Assembly: GCA_014281115.1 (NCBI GenBank) | Contig: JACONQ010000004.1 | Location: 3,844,001-3,908,000 of the forward strand | Direction: 5' to 3' | DNA: 64,000 bases | DNA from: Laburnicola sp. R22_1 | Taxonomy: Eukaryota; Ascomycota; Dothideomycetes; Pleosporales; Didymosphaeriaceae | Shown: piece after piece, positions 44,801 to 55,111 of the stretch | Layout: every line of letters starts with the position of its first letter | Numbering within the stretch: the stretch's first letter is position 1 | Program-made: the position numbers and the translations under genes | Notes under the pieces: model-generated | Told to the model about the DNA's origin: nothing | The model's input: only the letters and a program-made list of their open reading frames with translations | The model's database searches: none

Positions 44801-46399
44801 CTATACAAACAAGCTCTCCTCGTCGTCCTCGTCCTCGTCCTCTCGCTCTACACGCTCTTTCTCCTTCTTTATATTCTCCAGGCACTAAGCTTTTTGCTCT
44901 AGAGTCAGTCCTTTGAATCCACGCTACCAGCGAACGGCATATGCTCGAAGTTTAAGTAGCAGAGGCGGCGGCAGCTCCCACACCTCTTACTACAAGATAT
45001 ACAGCATGCCAGCCTCTGAGAAATCCATAAGCATGTTTAGGTTAATTCTATTGTCCTTAACCATAGTAAAGACTTTTCTCACATCTCTGCGATCTTTGTG
45101 TGGACCCTCATCAAGCCACTACCACAGGAAAAGCAGTGTCATATAGTGGAGCTCCTCTACGTTACTGTAAGTTAATGGATCCCACGTCAAAACTAGCAGG
45201 TCGTCTAGTAGGCGATTAGGTTCTCGCTGCTAGGCAGGCGATTATTAAGATGCCTGACTTTGTGCTAATTGACTTGCCGCAGACGCAATTAGCAATTTGA
45301 ATATGTCTTTTATCGTAGGCTCGCTGTTAGAGTCGCTCCTCCTCCGCTGTCGCCCAGCCTACTCACAAGACCTCGCTATTATTAACCAAACGTTGTCTGA
45401 CGGCGCTGCAACTGTACACCTTTGCAGCAACACCTCGCGGGCCCATATGGCAACTATATTGCCCTTAACAGGCATATAATTGGAGAATCGCACCAGCAAC
45501 AATTCAGTACGCTAAAAGTAGCACACATGGGCGTAGTTCAAGCACATGGTGTCCTGGCACCTCTACGCGTCCTGTATTTAGATGGCTAGCCCATTACCCA
45601 TCTGGTCAATCGCCATGACGTCTGGCAGCTCAGCGAGTTGGTGATTAGTAGCGGTGAGTCGTACCTAAGAGCCTTGCGGGCCACCTATGCGTGACTAACT
45701 TAAAGCAGGCACCTGAGGTGACTCTGGCAGCAGCACTAAGTCAAAATCCATACACGCAGTGGCCCCTGCAGGCGCTAATTACAGCAACTCTTTTACACCA
45801 ATTTTTACATTAGCAAAACGTAGGCAACTCTCCCCGCGTTTAAGAGCGTTTTCCATACAATCCTTTGCCAAAGTTCGACTCAAATATGTAACAACAGTAA
45901 GGCTTTTAATAGAGACTTTCTCCTAGGTGCTTATCTCCACAACAACGCTGTCGGCCCATCTCCACACCTCGCCCACCATCAGGCTGCTAAGCAGTTGCTT
46001 ATAATTGCTATCCTCTACACCATCAACTATCTTATTATTATAGTACGCTCTATAGCGACACCTCACATAAGTCTTATTAATCACCTTAGCGAGCTCTTTA
46101 TCTAATTGTTGTATAAAAGGACCTGGCTGGGCCAACAATGGGCCATCCTCCGGGTACATCTCTTGCTCCTCAACGTCCTCATCCTTAAGTTGCTCTGCCT
46201 CAGCTGCCTTAGCAGCAGTCACATGATTAGCTTTATTCACTATCTCTTGTAAAGGTGCCCTAGCCTTTGCTTTTTTGGGAGTCTTTTTGCGAGGTGACTT
46301 CGTCGTACGCGACTTTTTGGCTGCCTGCGTCGCCCTGGGTGGATTCTTGCCCCCCTCGAACACCTGAGTACTCTTACGTTTACAACTTTTGGCCGGCAT
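44801..46399 (-). pseudogene. Second ORF of the Tc1/mariner-like element, destroyed by TAG/TAA stops
   Basis: From ATG 46397-46399 one minus-strand frame can be read for 533 codons to TAG 44801-44803 without any indel, but with about 16 internal stops, all TAG or TAA. The stop-free start (to about 45923) encodes a Lys/Arg-rich N-terminus (KSPRKKTPKKAKARAPLQ), an acidic patch (EDVEEQEMYPEDG) and a structured segment (YVRCRYRAYYNNKIVDGVED, then GEVWRWADSVVVEIST). Later parts still look protein-like: TYLSRTLAKDCMENALKRG, a C-x4-C...H-x-C pattern (RCQDTMCLNYAHVC), VRKVFTMVKDNRINLN, and a final charged helix (NIKKEKERVEREDEDEDDE). Stops fit CAG/CAA/TGG changed by C-to-T or G-to-A. Function unknown; possibly a DNA-binding accessory protein. 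Confidence 0.7.
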
Positions 46400-46981
46400 C
46401 ACAATAACCTTCAAAGATAATAGCAGGATATTGTTTGGGGGATAAATTTATGTACAGCATCCAATTGTACAGAAAAATAGGTAGAGTCAAATAACGCGCA
46501 GGAAGCAATTACCTAATACCGGTAAGCGCCCAGGTCACATGGTGAGCGGGAATTTACGAAACCACCAATAGCGCAAACTGGCCACGGCAGGCACAATCCT
46601 CACACACCGCCGCCGCTAAAACACCATGCACACTTCACTTCACTGACCAAGGCGCTCAAGATAGCCTCTTTTGCTTCACATGCTCCAACACGCGAGCTTT
46701 CTTCCTTTATTAAAGCGAGAAGAAGCACACGTTTCTCCGCGCAGCAGTCCCAGCGTGCAAAAGCCTAAGTAGGCTTGTACAAAACTCACACGCCCCGCCG
46801 CCATCGTCCTAGTTACCTAGGTATCCTCTCTGGACAGCAACCTCGCGAATAGCCTCAATGCTTGCTACCTGACTTAGCCGGATACGAATCGAAATCAGCC
46901 CTTGACGCCACAAGGAGGATGTCGATCTTCGACGCAGGGACTGCCATACTGGGATCTTTGGCCTTGGTTTTGGCGCTGCTT

Positions 46982-47032
46982 TCGTCGTCGTCGTCGTCGT
47001 TGTGGGGAGTAATAAGAGAGCGAGAGCGAGAG

Positions 47033-47074
<42 letters not shown>
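46982..47074. repeat. Microsatellites: CGT triplets and AGAGCC hexamers
   Basis: CGT/TCG triplets at 46982-47000, then a run of GAGAGC and AGAGCC units at 47015-47074 (at least seven hexamer copies). Confidence 0.85.
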
Positions 47075-47075
<1 letters not shown>

Positions 47076-47349
47076 AGGTATGGTGGTAGTCGCGAAGTCA
47101 AGCTTTTTCAATCCGCATGCGAAAGAACGGGAATGGGGGGTTCCAGTGAGGAACTCGGGGTGTTCAACAGTCCTGGCATGGAGGGACGGAGAGGCAAGGG
47201 GAATTGGTGGATTGGGTTGGGTTGGGTTGACAGGGTGGCGGGCGAGGCCGGAGGGAGACGTGGAGCAATGTGGAGAGGGCGGGCGGTGGAGGCGATGAAA
47301 TGAGTGAGTGAGTGAGCGGGGGGAAATATATGTAGGAGCTGTTGTTATG

Positions 47350-47372
47350 CAGAGAGAGAGAGAGAGAGAGAG
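47350..47372. repeat. GA dinucleotide microsatellite
   Basis: About eleven AG units. Confidence 0.85.
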
Positions 47373-47576
47373 GTCTATGGCAGTGTAAACGGGTACGTGA
47401 ATGACCTGCTTAGATGGATGGAGTCTAGGTAATTTTTCTAGAAATATATATGTAAATATATGTGATTACCATTTCTACCTACTTGCTCTCTTCCTGCCTG
47501 TCTTTCAACTAACTTTTCAAATAACCAAGGAACGGAAAAAAAAGGTGGGGGCGATTAACAATCCATCGATAGTAGT

Positions 47577-47615
47577 AGAAGAAGAAGAAGAAGAAGAAGA
47601 AGAAGAAGAAGAAGA
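47577..47615. repeat. GAA triplet microsatellite
   Basis: About thirteen GAA units, followed by A/G-rich imperfect repeats to about 47655. Confidence 0.85.
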
Positions 47616-47948
47616 GAAAAAGTATTAGAAAGAAAGAAGAGAAGAGAAGAAACGAGGCAAGTGGGGTGAGGTTGTTTCTATGAGCAAACAATGCGCAATG
47701 CAAGCGAGGGAGGGAGGGAGTGACGAGAAGCGAAAATAGTAAAAGAGACATTTATCATGGGGGAGGGGGGAAGCCAGTAGAGGAGGTATGCATCCATCGT
47801 CCATCGCCCTTACCATCTTTCTCATCCACCCACGCTCACTCAAGCCGCGTTGCGTTTTGTTCCGCTCCGTTCCGTCCGTCTTACAAGACCCACATACCCA
47901 TCTACACCCACAAAGTTAGTTACGTTACTCTTCCCATCCCAAACAAAC

Positions 47949-50691
47949 TCAAACTGAAAAAGGACTCACCAAATCCCTCCTCGCCCTTCCCACACGATAC
48001 GTCATCGTCCCCGGCGCCTCCGTCGTCCCCCCACCACCACTCTTATACCCCCCACCCTCACTCTCGCTCGCGCTCGTGACAAACGTCGTCGGCGTAGGTG
48101 TAGGCGATGCTGTCCCGCTAGAAAACGATGCCCCGTCTGTCTCTACAGAGGAGCTGAGTGACTCGTCCTCCTCCTCGTAGTTGTAGCCAGCAGACGTCGC
48201 CGTACCAACAAAAGATGAGGCTGCGCTAGCTAACGGCGTGGGCTCAGAGGAGAAGTGTGTGCCGTCTGTGGTTATGAGGCCGGTGGTGGAGGAGGCACTG
48301 GGGAGGGAAGAGATGCGGGTTCCTTCTGTGGAGATTGTTCCGGTGGATTCGCTGGGTGTTGGGGTGAGGGTTGGGATGGGGAGGGAGGTAGAGGAGTCGA
48401 TGGTGAAGGACTCTGTGATGGGGGAAGAAGAGGTTGGGGATTCGGAAGGTAGGGTGGCGGTGGAGTCTGTTGACGAGCTGGCGCTCGAGCTCGGAGAAAC
48501 GGAGACATCTGTGCTTGAGCTGGACGAGGACACTTCTGTTGTGGAACTCGCTGGCGAAGAGGTCAAGCTAGGGGAAGATGATGAAGATTCCGTAGTAGCA
48601 CTCTCTGAGGTAGGTGACGATGTCGTGTCCACGCCTGTGGAAGTCGAGCTCAGACTGGACGAGTATGATGACGCGCTCGATGTCGAATCAGCTGACGATG
48701 AAGTCAGGCTGGTAGACGATGACGAAGCATCCTTGATCGAACTAGCCGACGTAGATGATACGGTTGCGCTTGCTGAGTCAGACGTCACGCTCACGCTCGT
48801 AATCGACGCCGAACTGTCAGTATAGCTAGTCTGATCTGTGACCGAGGAAGAACTGTCCACGGGGGTTGCAGACGTAGTTCCCCCCGTGCTACTGATTGGC
48901 AGTGAGCTTGAGGACTCAGTGGTAGATGGGGCTGAGCTTGACGAGCCAGTAGGCGAAACCGAGCTGGACGAGTCGGTCGAGGAACTCGTAACAGAGACAG
49001 AGCTTGATTCCAGAGTCGAAGTGGGACCCGTATCAGTAGACAAAGATTCTGAAGTGAGGCTCGACGACTCGGACGTCGCACTTGACGACATATCGCTTGT
49101 TGACGAGGACGAGGATCCTGAGACCACGCTATCGGTAAAACTAGACGTCGAGGCGGTAGCATCCGACGTGGAGGAAGACTCAGAAGTGACGACCGAAGTC
49201 ACAATCTCTGTGCTAGTAGGGATAGACTCAGTGGTAGCAGACGAAGACCCCGATGGCAATGGGCTTGTCTCGGTAGGTGGAGGAGTCAGCAGGGAAGAAC
49301 TAGACGAAGAGCCAGACGTCGAAGCCGAGGACGTAGCCGAATTGGACACTCCCGTAGTATTATGATACGTTGGATAAACCGTACTTGATGTTGCCGTGGA
49401 ATCCGGATAAGGCGAGGTCGAAGAGCCCTCCGTCCCCGTAGAGGCATAAGATGATTCAGTACTGGAAGCTGTCACTGCCGTGTTTAAGCTGGTTGCAGTG
49501 CCACTGGTCGAGCATGGTAGCGAAGAGTTGCCGGAGAAGGAAGTTGCTGGAGCAGTCGTCGAGACGTTGGTCCATTTCATGCTCGAGGAAGTCAATGTGA
49601 TCGTAGCGGTACCAGAAGTCTGAGTCAACACGGAGCTTGAATTGGTGTTGGCAGTCGCAGTGGATGAGAGGGTGGAATTTGAGGTGCTGCTGCTGACAGA
49701 CGGATATGGTGTTGAGGAGACGGCGGTCCCCGAACTTATACTACTGCTCCCAGTAGACTCCTCCGAGCAGGATGTGCTACTGTTTGTCCATGGACCTTGT
49801 GTCGTGATGGTTGTCTGTGAAGTCACGCTTCCTGTGCCCGAAAAGGAAGAAGAGGTGGTGGAGACCCACGGCCCTGTTCCAGACATAGAGGTACTGCTGG
49901 TTGTAGAGTTGCTCCTAGTAGTAGATGAAACAGAAGTCCCTGCAGTAGATCTCACAGCAGAACAGATATAACGGCTAAAGCTGTCTCGGGTGCATGAAAC
50001 CGACGGGGAAGCCTCGGAGCTGGCGGTAATAGTCGACGATGTGACGTTAATGGACGACAAAGATGACGAAAAACTGGTCGTGGAGTTGCTCTTAGTAGCG
50101 GATGAAACAGACGTTTCAGTTGTAAGACTCGCAGGAGTACAGATAGGACGACTGAAGCTGTCTCGGAAGCATGTGACCGTCGGGGTGGTCTGGGAGCTGA
50201 CGGTAATCGTCGACGACGTGATATTGAGGGACGACAAAGACGATGAGAGACTGGTTGTCGTGTTGGACGAGGTGGTGGCAGCTGAAGTGGTAGTAGCTAC
50301 AGTGGAGCTTGAGTTCAGCGTCAAGCTTGAAGTCGTGACGCTTGGCACGCCAGTAGAAAGAGTGTTGCTTGAGATGGTCGAGGACTCATCCTCGCATGAT
50401 GTGGATGTGGCCTGGCTCGTGCTAGGTGAAGGTGTTGGAAGTGAGGAGAAGCGGGTTCCATGTCTGTCTCTTGGCTGGATGTCCTTCGGAAGATGATCTG
50501 AGCAACAAGAATATCAGTCTCTGGATTGACCAGCCGCATCAGTGCGGTATGAATAATGTGCATAGACCGACGAAGATGAAACGCCCATCGTGAACTATAA
50601 GAAAAGGATATGACAGTAACTTACACGGCAGAGGGTCTGCAGAGGCGATTGCCAGCGCCGCAGTTAACGAGAGAATACTGGCGACTTTCAT
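47949..50691 (-). CDS. Ser/Thr-rich mucin-like secreted cell-surface protein
   Basis: Exon 1 (50625-50691) encodes a signal peptide (MKVASILSLTAALAIASADP). A 127-bp intron (gtaagt...ctcag) leads to exon 2 (47949-50497); total 871 aa. After a short proline-rich start the protein is dominated by Ser and Thr, many in NxS/T sites, so heavy O-glycosylation is expected. Two tandem units near the N-terminus each hold a C-x-RDSFSR-x-I-C motif (CFRDSFSRPIC and CTRDSFSRYIC). The tail (YNYEEEDESLSSS, GGGYKSGGGG) is less regular. An alternative ending exists: donor gtgagt at 47969, branch ctaac, acceptor gtag, giving a last exon 47881-47901. No clear GPI signal in either form. Likely a wall or extracellular matrix protein. 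Confidence 0.75.
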
Positions 50692-53092
50692 GATTAACAG
50701 CCTGGAACGATCGCTCTCTATTCCCGAAATTACCAAACGAGTGAAGAGTAAGTGTGGGAATGCTTCGAAGAGAGACGCACCAGAACTGCGAAGGCTGACT
50801 TTGTATGATGTGCTGCTTAGTGTTTATATGGTGGTCGTTTGCGTTGCACCATGTTGTATGATCCAAGGGACACTGACGAGAGCACTGCAATGCTGGCACT
50901 ATCCACAACAATGTACACAAGAACAACGCATCGGGAGACTGCTTCCTTTGCCCGACCCAGTCGGCGATATTGTGATTTGGCCCTATGTGGACCTTTGCTG
51001 TCGCCTCCCGAAGCCGTTTACGATACATTAAACGGGAACTTGCTTGTCAATCTCCGGATGCTCTTTGAGTATTTAGACAACCCGCCAACGTGAATGCAAG
51101 AGAGCATATCAAGAAGTTCAATTCCCCTGTTTGGTAAATTCCCATGTCGATATCTCCTAGAAGCTGGATAGTACAGCAACGAACAGTTGTGTCCCGACTT
51201 CGGATCCGACAACTGTTGTTGATCCAACCAACTGTTTAACTGCAGACGTATCACAGCAAACTCCGTTCAGCCACCTGCAACACAGCTCCAGCAGAAGCAA
51301 TATCCAGTGTGTGTGATATAGTTGCAACTATTGAGACGACCAGGCTTGTTCGCGTTCTGGATTGGCGGAATACACAAGCCTATGGTCCGGGCAAAGTGTT
51401 GTTGCGCTCCAATCAACTGATGTGTGTCAAGTGGGATGCAGATCGCCGCGTCGTGTTGCATGTAGATAGACCTGTGCGCCCAGATATCCGCCAGCGTAAT
51501 ACAAAATATCAGAAATCGACTGACAAACGACAGGTTGACAGACGCCCCACAGTATCGCTTGGGGGATTGGATTTTTCCGCAAGCCTTTGCTGCAAGCAAA
51601 CGATAGTAAAGTGCGTTGGATGACAACATGTCACCTTGATGGTCTTACCGAGTGCGTATTAGCCAGGGTGGACACAATGACGATAAACCCAGACCAACAG
51701 ACCACTGCCGCTGATAATCTCGTGTGTCAAAAGATCGGGACGTTACGCAGTACAATAATACTTCGCCCCAAGAAATTGCGGCCCGCCAGGGCGTGCAACA
51801 ATGGCATGGAGAGCGCTCAGCAAGGTGAGAGCAGGCGGATGACGGCGGATAACATTGCCAACTACACCACGGCTCTTTCGAGATAGATCCAAATCAGAGG
51901 CGGACGAGGACTCAATGTCAATGCAGTGCTCTCTATGCGAATGATGCTTCGACGTAGCCTCAAATCAGCTAAAACTAGGCCATCGGCATCCGGTAGGCGC
52001 AAGCCAGCTGTTCCGAAGAGTGAAGTCAACAGTTCGAGGTTGCACCCGAGCTCGCGGTGGCCGAGCAATCGTCCGAAGCAGCTTGGATCGCGATGAAAAA
52101 TTGTTGAGTTGTGAAGACGAAGAGGACGAGAACTCGGAAAATACTGTGAAGGGAAAGACAGGCCCAGGGCGCTAGCCCAGGTCGGGCAGCCGCGACCACG
52201 TCGGTGCGACGCGTGCATCGATACTTTACCACAAATGCTTAGATATGCATACACGCACGCTTAGAATTGTGGCTGCTGTGATTCGGTCGACTTCACATCG
52301 CCCGTGTGATTCGTTTCGAGCCCCTGAAGTAACGTCACACTGGGTCGACGGGCCGTCCCCGAAGCCGAGAGTCACCGTACTAAAGCAACATCACATCCGT
52401 CCAGACGCAGTCTCCGAGCCATCGATGAACTACCCGCAAGTGATTCCACTGTGACGGAGGCTCAGCCGGCACAAGAGGTCTCTTTTCGGGCGATGTTCAA
52501 CCAACTAGGACACGGACAGATTGATGCATGGTGAGCATGAGTTGATGGCACGACTATCATGACTTGTAGGATTATGTATTAGATTTTTTTTACTTGCTTC
52601 GGATGCGGAGTAGCGGCCTCAGCTGCTGAGTATTAACGGTCAAAGAATGGAGTGGACTAACAACGAAAGAATGAAGGAACCATCCATCCTTGATCGCCCT
52701 CCAAAAGAAGCTTGCTTCCAGGGCAAGCCGGACCCCATCTGCGAAAGCTTTTTGTATACCCCGAATCTGTTGTTGTGTACAATTTTCCGTGATTCGGAAT
52801 CCAACTCCAGGTATTCCATCCCGTGGCTCGTTATTTCGTGGGCTCGTCATAAGAAAGTAGCACAATATCCTGCTTGCGCAATGACCCTCTAAGATCAAGC
52901 TTGCTCAGCCATTCTTCCAGACTGGAGCGTGCGGCAACAATGCCTCGCAAGGGAATGTGATACTCTGCTACACAAAAGTAGAAAACCAAAAGTGCTTGAA
53001 CGCTGAAACATTGCTTGAAGAGGGTTCCATGCCTCAGAAAAATGGAATAAACTACAAGGCGGCGAGCGTCAAAAAATCCAATGTTAATCCAA
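50692..53092. other. Gene-free interval
   Basis: About 2.4 kb between the mucin-like gene's promoter and the 3' end of the Gln/Pro-rich gene. Only short frames without recognisable content; no repeat or RNA gene seen. Confidence 0.45.
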
Positions 53093-54641
53093 TCACTGGC
53101 CACCCCAATTCATAAATGCTTGATCGTCCAGTGGGTCCCCAGAAAAGGCGTCGTCACCAGCGCCGTTGCTCATAGTAGCCTGGTAGTTTTCGAAGAAGTT
53201 GGAAAACTCAAGGCCAGGGGTAAAAGGCGACTGAAACAGGAACATGTTGTCCGACATGGCCGATGATGGATTGTATGATGTACCACTAGGAACAGTAGTA
53301 TGGTGTTTGATTGGGTGTTCCGGTACCAAGGTATGAGCTCCGGATGTCGAGGTCGAAAGAGCCGTCGTGGTGTGTGCCTGTGACGACTTTGGCGACGGAT
53401 TAAAATTATATGTATAGTTGCCAACGAAAGGCTGCGGTAAGTTCTCGCTACCAGCCATGAAGAAAGATGTGCGCGGATCGTTCGGATCGAGATTGAAGCC
53501 GACAAATTGTTGGGACTCAGGTGGCAGTGACATGGACAAAGGATTCGTGTCGAGAACTTGTGAGCCTGTGCTGGATGGGGACCCACCGAACTGGTGAGGC
53601 GTTGGAGAGGCGTGCTCTGATTTCGGCTGCGGCGTCGCATGCCCTGGCGTGGAGGCTAATGATGCACCCTCCAGCGAATGCTGGGGAGACGCAGGCTGTT
53701 GCTGCTGCTGAAGGCTTTGGGCCGTCGGAGCCGGTGACAATGACGGACGCGCTTGACCGTCAGCTGCGGGTTCGAGTGGATGCTTCGGTAGCGACAGCCT
53801 CCTATCGACACCCGCTTGTGAAGCAGTGACCTGGGAGTTGAGCTGTTGCACAGGCGCAAAGCTGGTCGTCACATGGGGAATGGACGCCGAGCGCTGATTC
53901 TGTCTGTCGGGGATGTTGTAAGGAGAGTAACGGTAGCTTTGCTGCTGTTGCTGCTGGTGCTGATCTTGGTGGACACTGTTCGGGGTGAAGGGCTGAGCGA
54001 AGCCCTGCGCAGTAGGGTTGAACGTCTGCGCAGTGGGACTGAACGTCTGCGCAGTGGGACTGAACGTCTGCACAGTGGGACTGAACGTCTGCGCAGTGGG
54101 ACTGAACGTCTGTGGCGACATCATCTGCGGTGGCATCATCGACGAGTTCATGGTAGGTCCTTGAGGGCCCTTGGGCGGGTATCGGGGATCAACAAAAGGC
54201 TGCATCTGCTGGCCGGGGAACTGATGACTGAAAAACATGCTTCTGATGCCTTGATGGGTGGCAAGGTAATCTTGAAGCTTACGGTTAAAGGCCATGGACG
54301 AGGACTGCAAGTGGGCGTTGAGCCGCACGTACTGGGTGGGCAGGTCGTCATCTTCCTCCTCGTACATCTCTTCGTTCTGAACATCTGCCTCGGTGACGCG
54401 CAGCGCACGCCCTGTCCGCTTCTTGTGGATTTCAGAAGCGCGGCGGGCAGACTCTATGCGGGCCTCGAGGCTGCGGTCGCTCCTGCGCGACGCGGCAATG
54501 TAGGCGCTGCAGACGAAGCGTCAGCGTGGTCACATGATCCAGTGAGCGATAAGCAGCATACCGCTCCTGGTTCTCCTCGTGGGTGCGCTCCGTCTTGACC
54601 GGCTTCGCCGGGATGGAGACGGTTCGACGCTCAGGAGGCAT
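53093..54641 (-). CDS. Conserved fungal Gln/Pro-rich protein, probable nuclear regulator
   Basis: Two exons (54562-54641 and 53093-54506; 55-bp intron gtatgc...ctgcag) give 497 aa. The first 100 residues are strongly structured and look conserved (PPERRTVSIPAKPVKTERTH, then AYIAASRRSDRSLEARIES, KKRTGRALRVTEADVQNEE, EEEDDDLPTQYVRLNAHLQ). The rest is low-complexity: five heptads of the type QTFSPTA, poly-Gln (HQQQQQQ), Ser/Pro stretches and an acidic C-terminus (DDAFSGDPLDDQAFMNWGGQ) resembling an activation domain. I remember such N-termini in many ascomycetes without a name. A role in transcription is inferred from composition only. Confidence 0.7.
54008..54112. repeat. 21-bp coding minisatellite
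   Basis: Five tandem copies of a 21-bp unit (plus strand GCGCAGTGGGACTGAACGTC plus T) with few differences. On the minus strand each encodes one heptad like QTFSPTA in the Gln/Pro-rich protein. Copy number changes would keep the frame. Confidence 0.85.
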
Positions 54642-55074
54642 GATCGGATACGCGCCGAGTTAGGTCAGAGGTGAGATGTGTACGTGGCGTGGGGCCGCTT
54701 AGAATTGGATCGATCTCTGCCAACGCACGACGAGGCGACAAACAGTGTAAGAACAACAAGGACAACAACAACAACAAAGAGCAACAAAGACGGCGGCGGC
54801 CAGGACAAAGCGTGCGACGCGAGAGCGTGGTGCTGTGAGCGAGATAACAATCCGGCGAGCGGGGCTAGGCGGCAAGGCCAGCAGTGCCTGTGGCGGGACG
54901 AGAGACGTGGAGCTGGACCTGGTCAGGATGGATGGATGGAGCTAAAGGGCCACGGCTTCCGATGCCAGGTACCAAAGAGTTTGGAAGATGATCGGCTTGG
55001 GAAGGTGTTGCGGGAGAACGACGCCCTCGATGCAGCAGTCAACGAGGAAGGCGAACCGGGGGCTAGCGATCGCG

Positions 55075-55111
55075 GGATGCGGATGCGGATGCGGATGCGG
55101 ATGCGGATGCG
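55075..55111. repeat. GGATGC hexamer microsatellite
   Basis: About six tandem GGATGC units. Confidence 0.85.

Larger units (their letters stand above)
43362..46568 (+). mobile_element. Two-ORF Tc1/mariner-like transposon (element 5)
   Basis: A 3207-bp unit. The inner 29 bases of the ends are a perfect inverted repeat (GTTTCGTAAATTCCCGCTCA and onward through CCATGTGAC), with a less regular outer part (TTGTC versus TTGGTG). A TA is present at both borders (43360-43361 and 46569-46570). It carries a plus-strand DDE transposase (43499-44479) and, convergent to it, a decayed 533-codon minus-strand frame (44801-46399). At 3.2 kb it is unusually long for a Tc1/mariner element. The inverted-repeat match is solid; the outermost few bases are less certain. 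Confidence 0.8.
46571..47880. other. Gene-free interval rich in simple repeats
   Basis: About 1.3 kb between the Tc1/mariner-like element and the mucin-like gene. Several microsatellites lie here (listed separately). Long open frames over them are repeat artefacts. Confidence 0.5.

Noticed and set aside
47002..47298. Repeat-coded frames with Arg-Ala or Pro-Glu dipeptides
   Set aside because: Product of the AGAGCC microsatellite, open in many frames; not a CRISPR array or a gene.
48238..50496. Several long plus-strand open frames (Asp/Glu/Val-rich) across the mucin-like gene
   Set aside because: They are the antisense of Ser/Thr codons in the mucin-like protein; no start context, domain or splice support.
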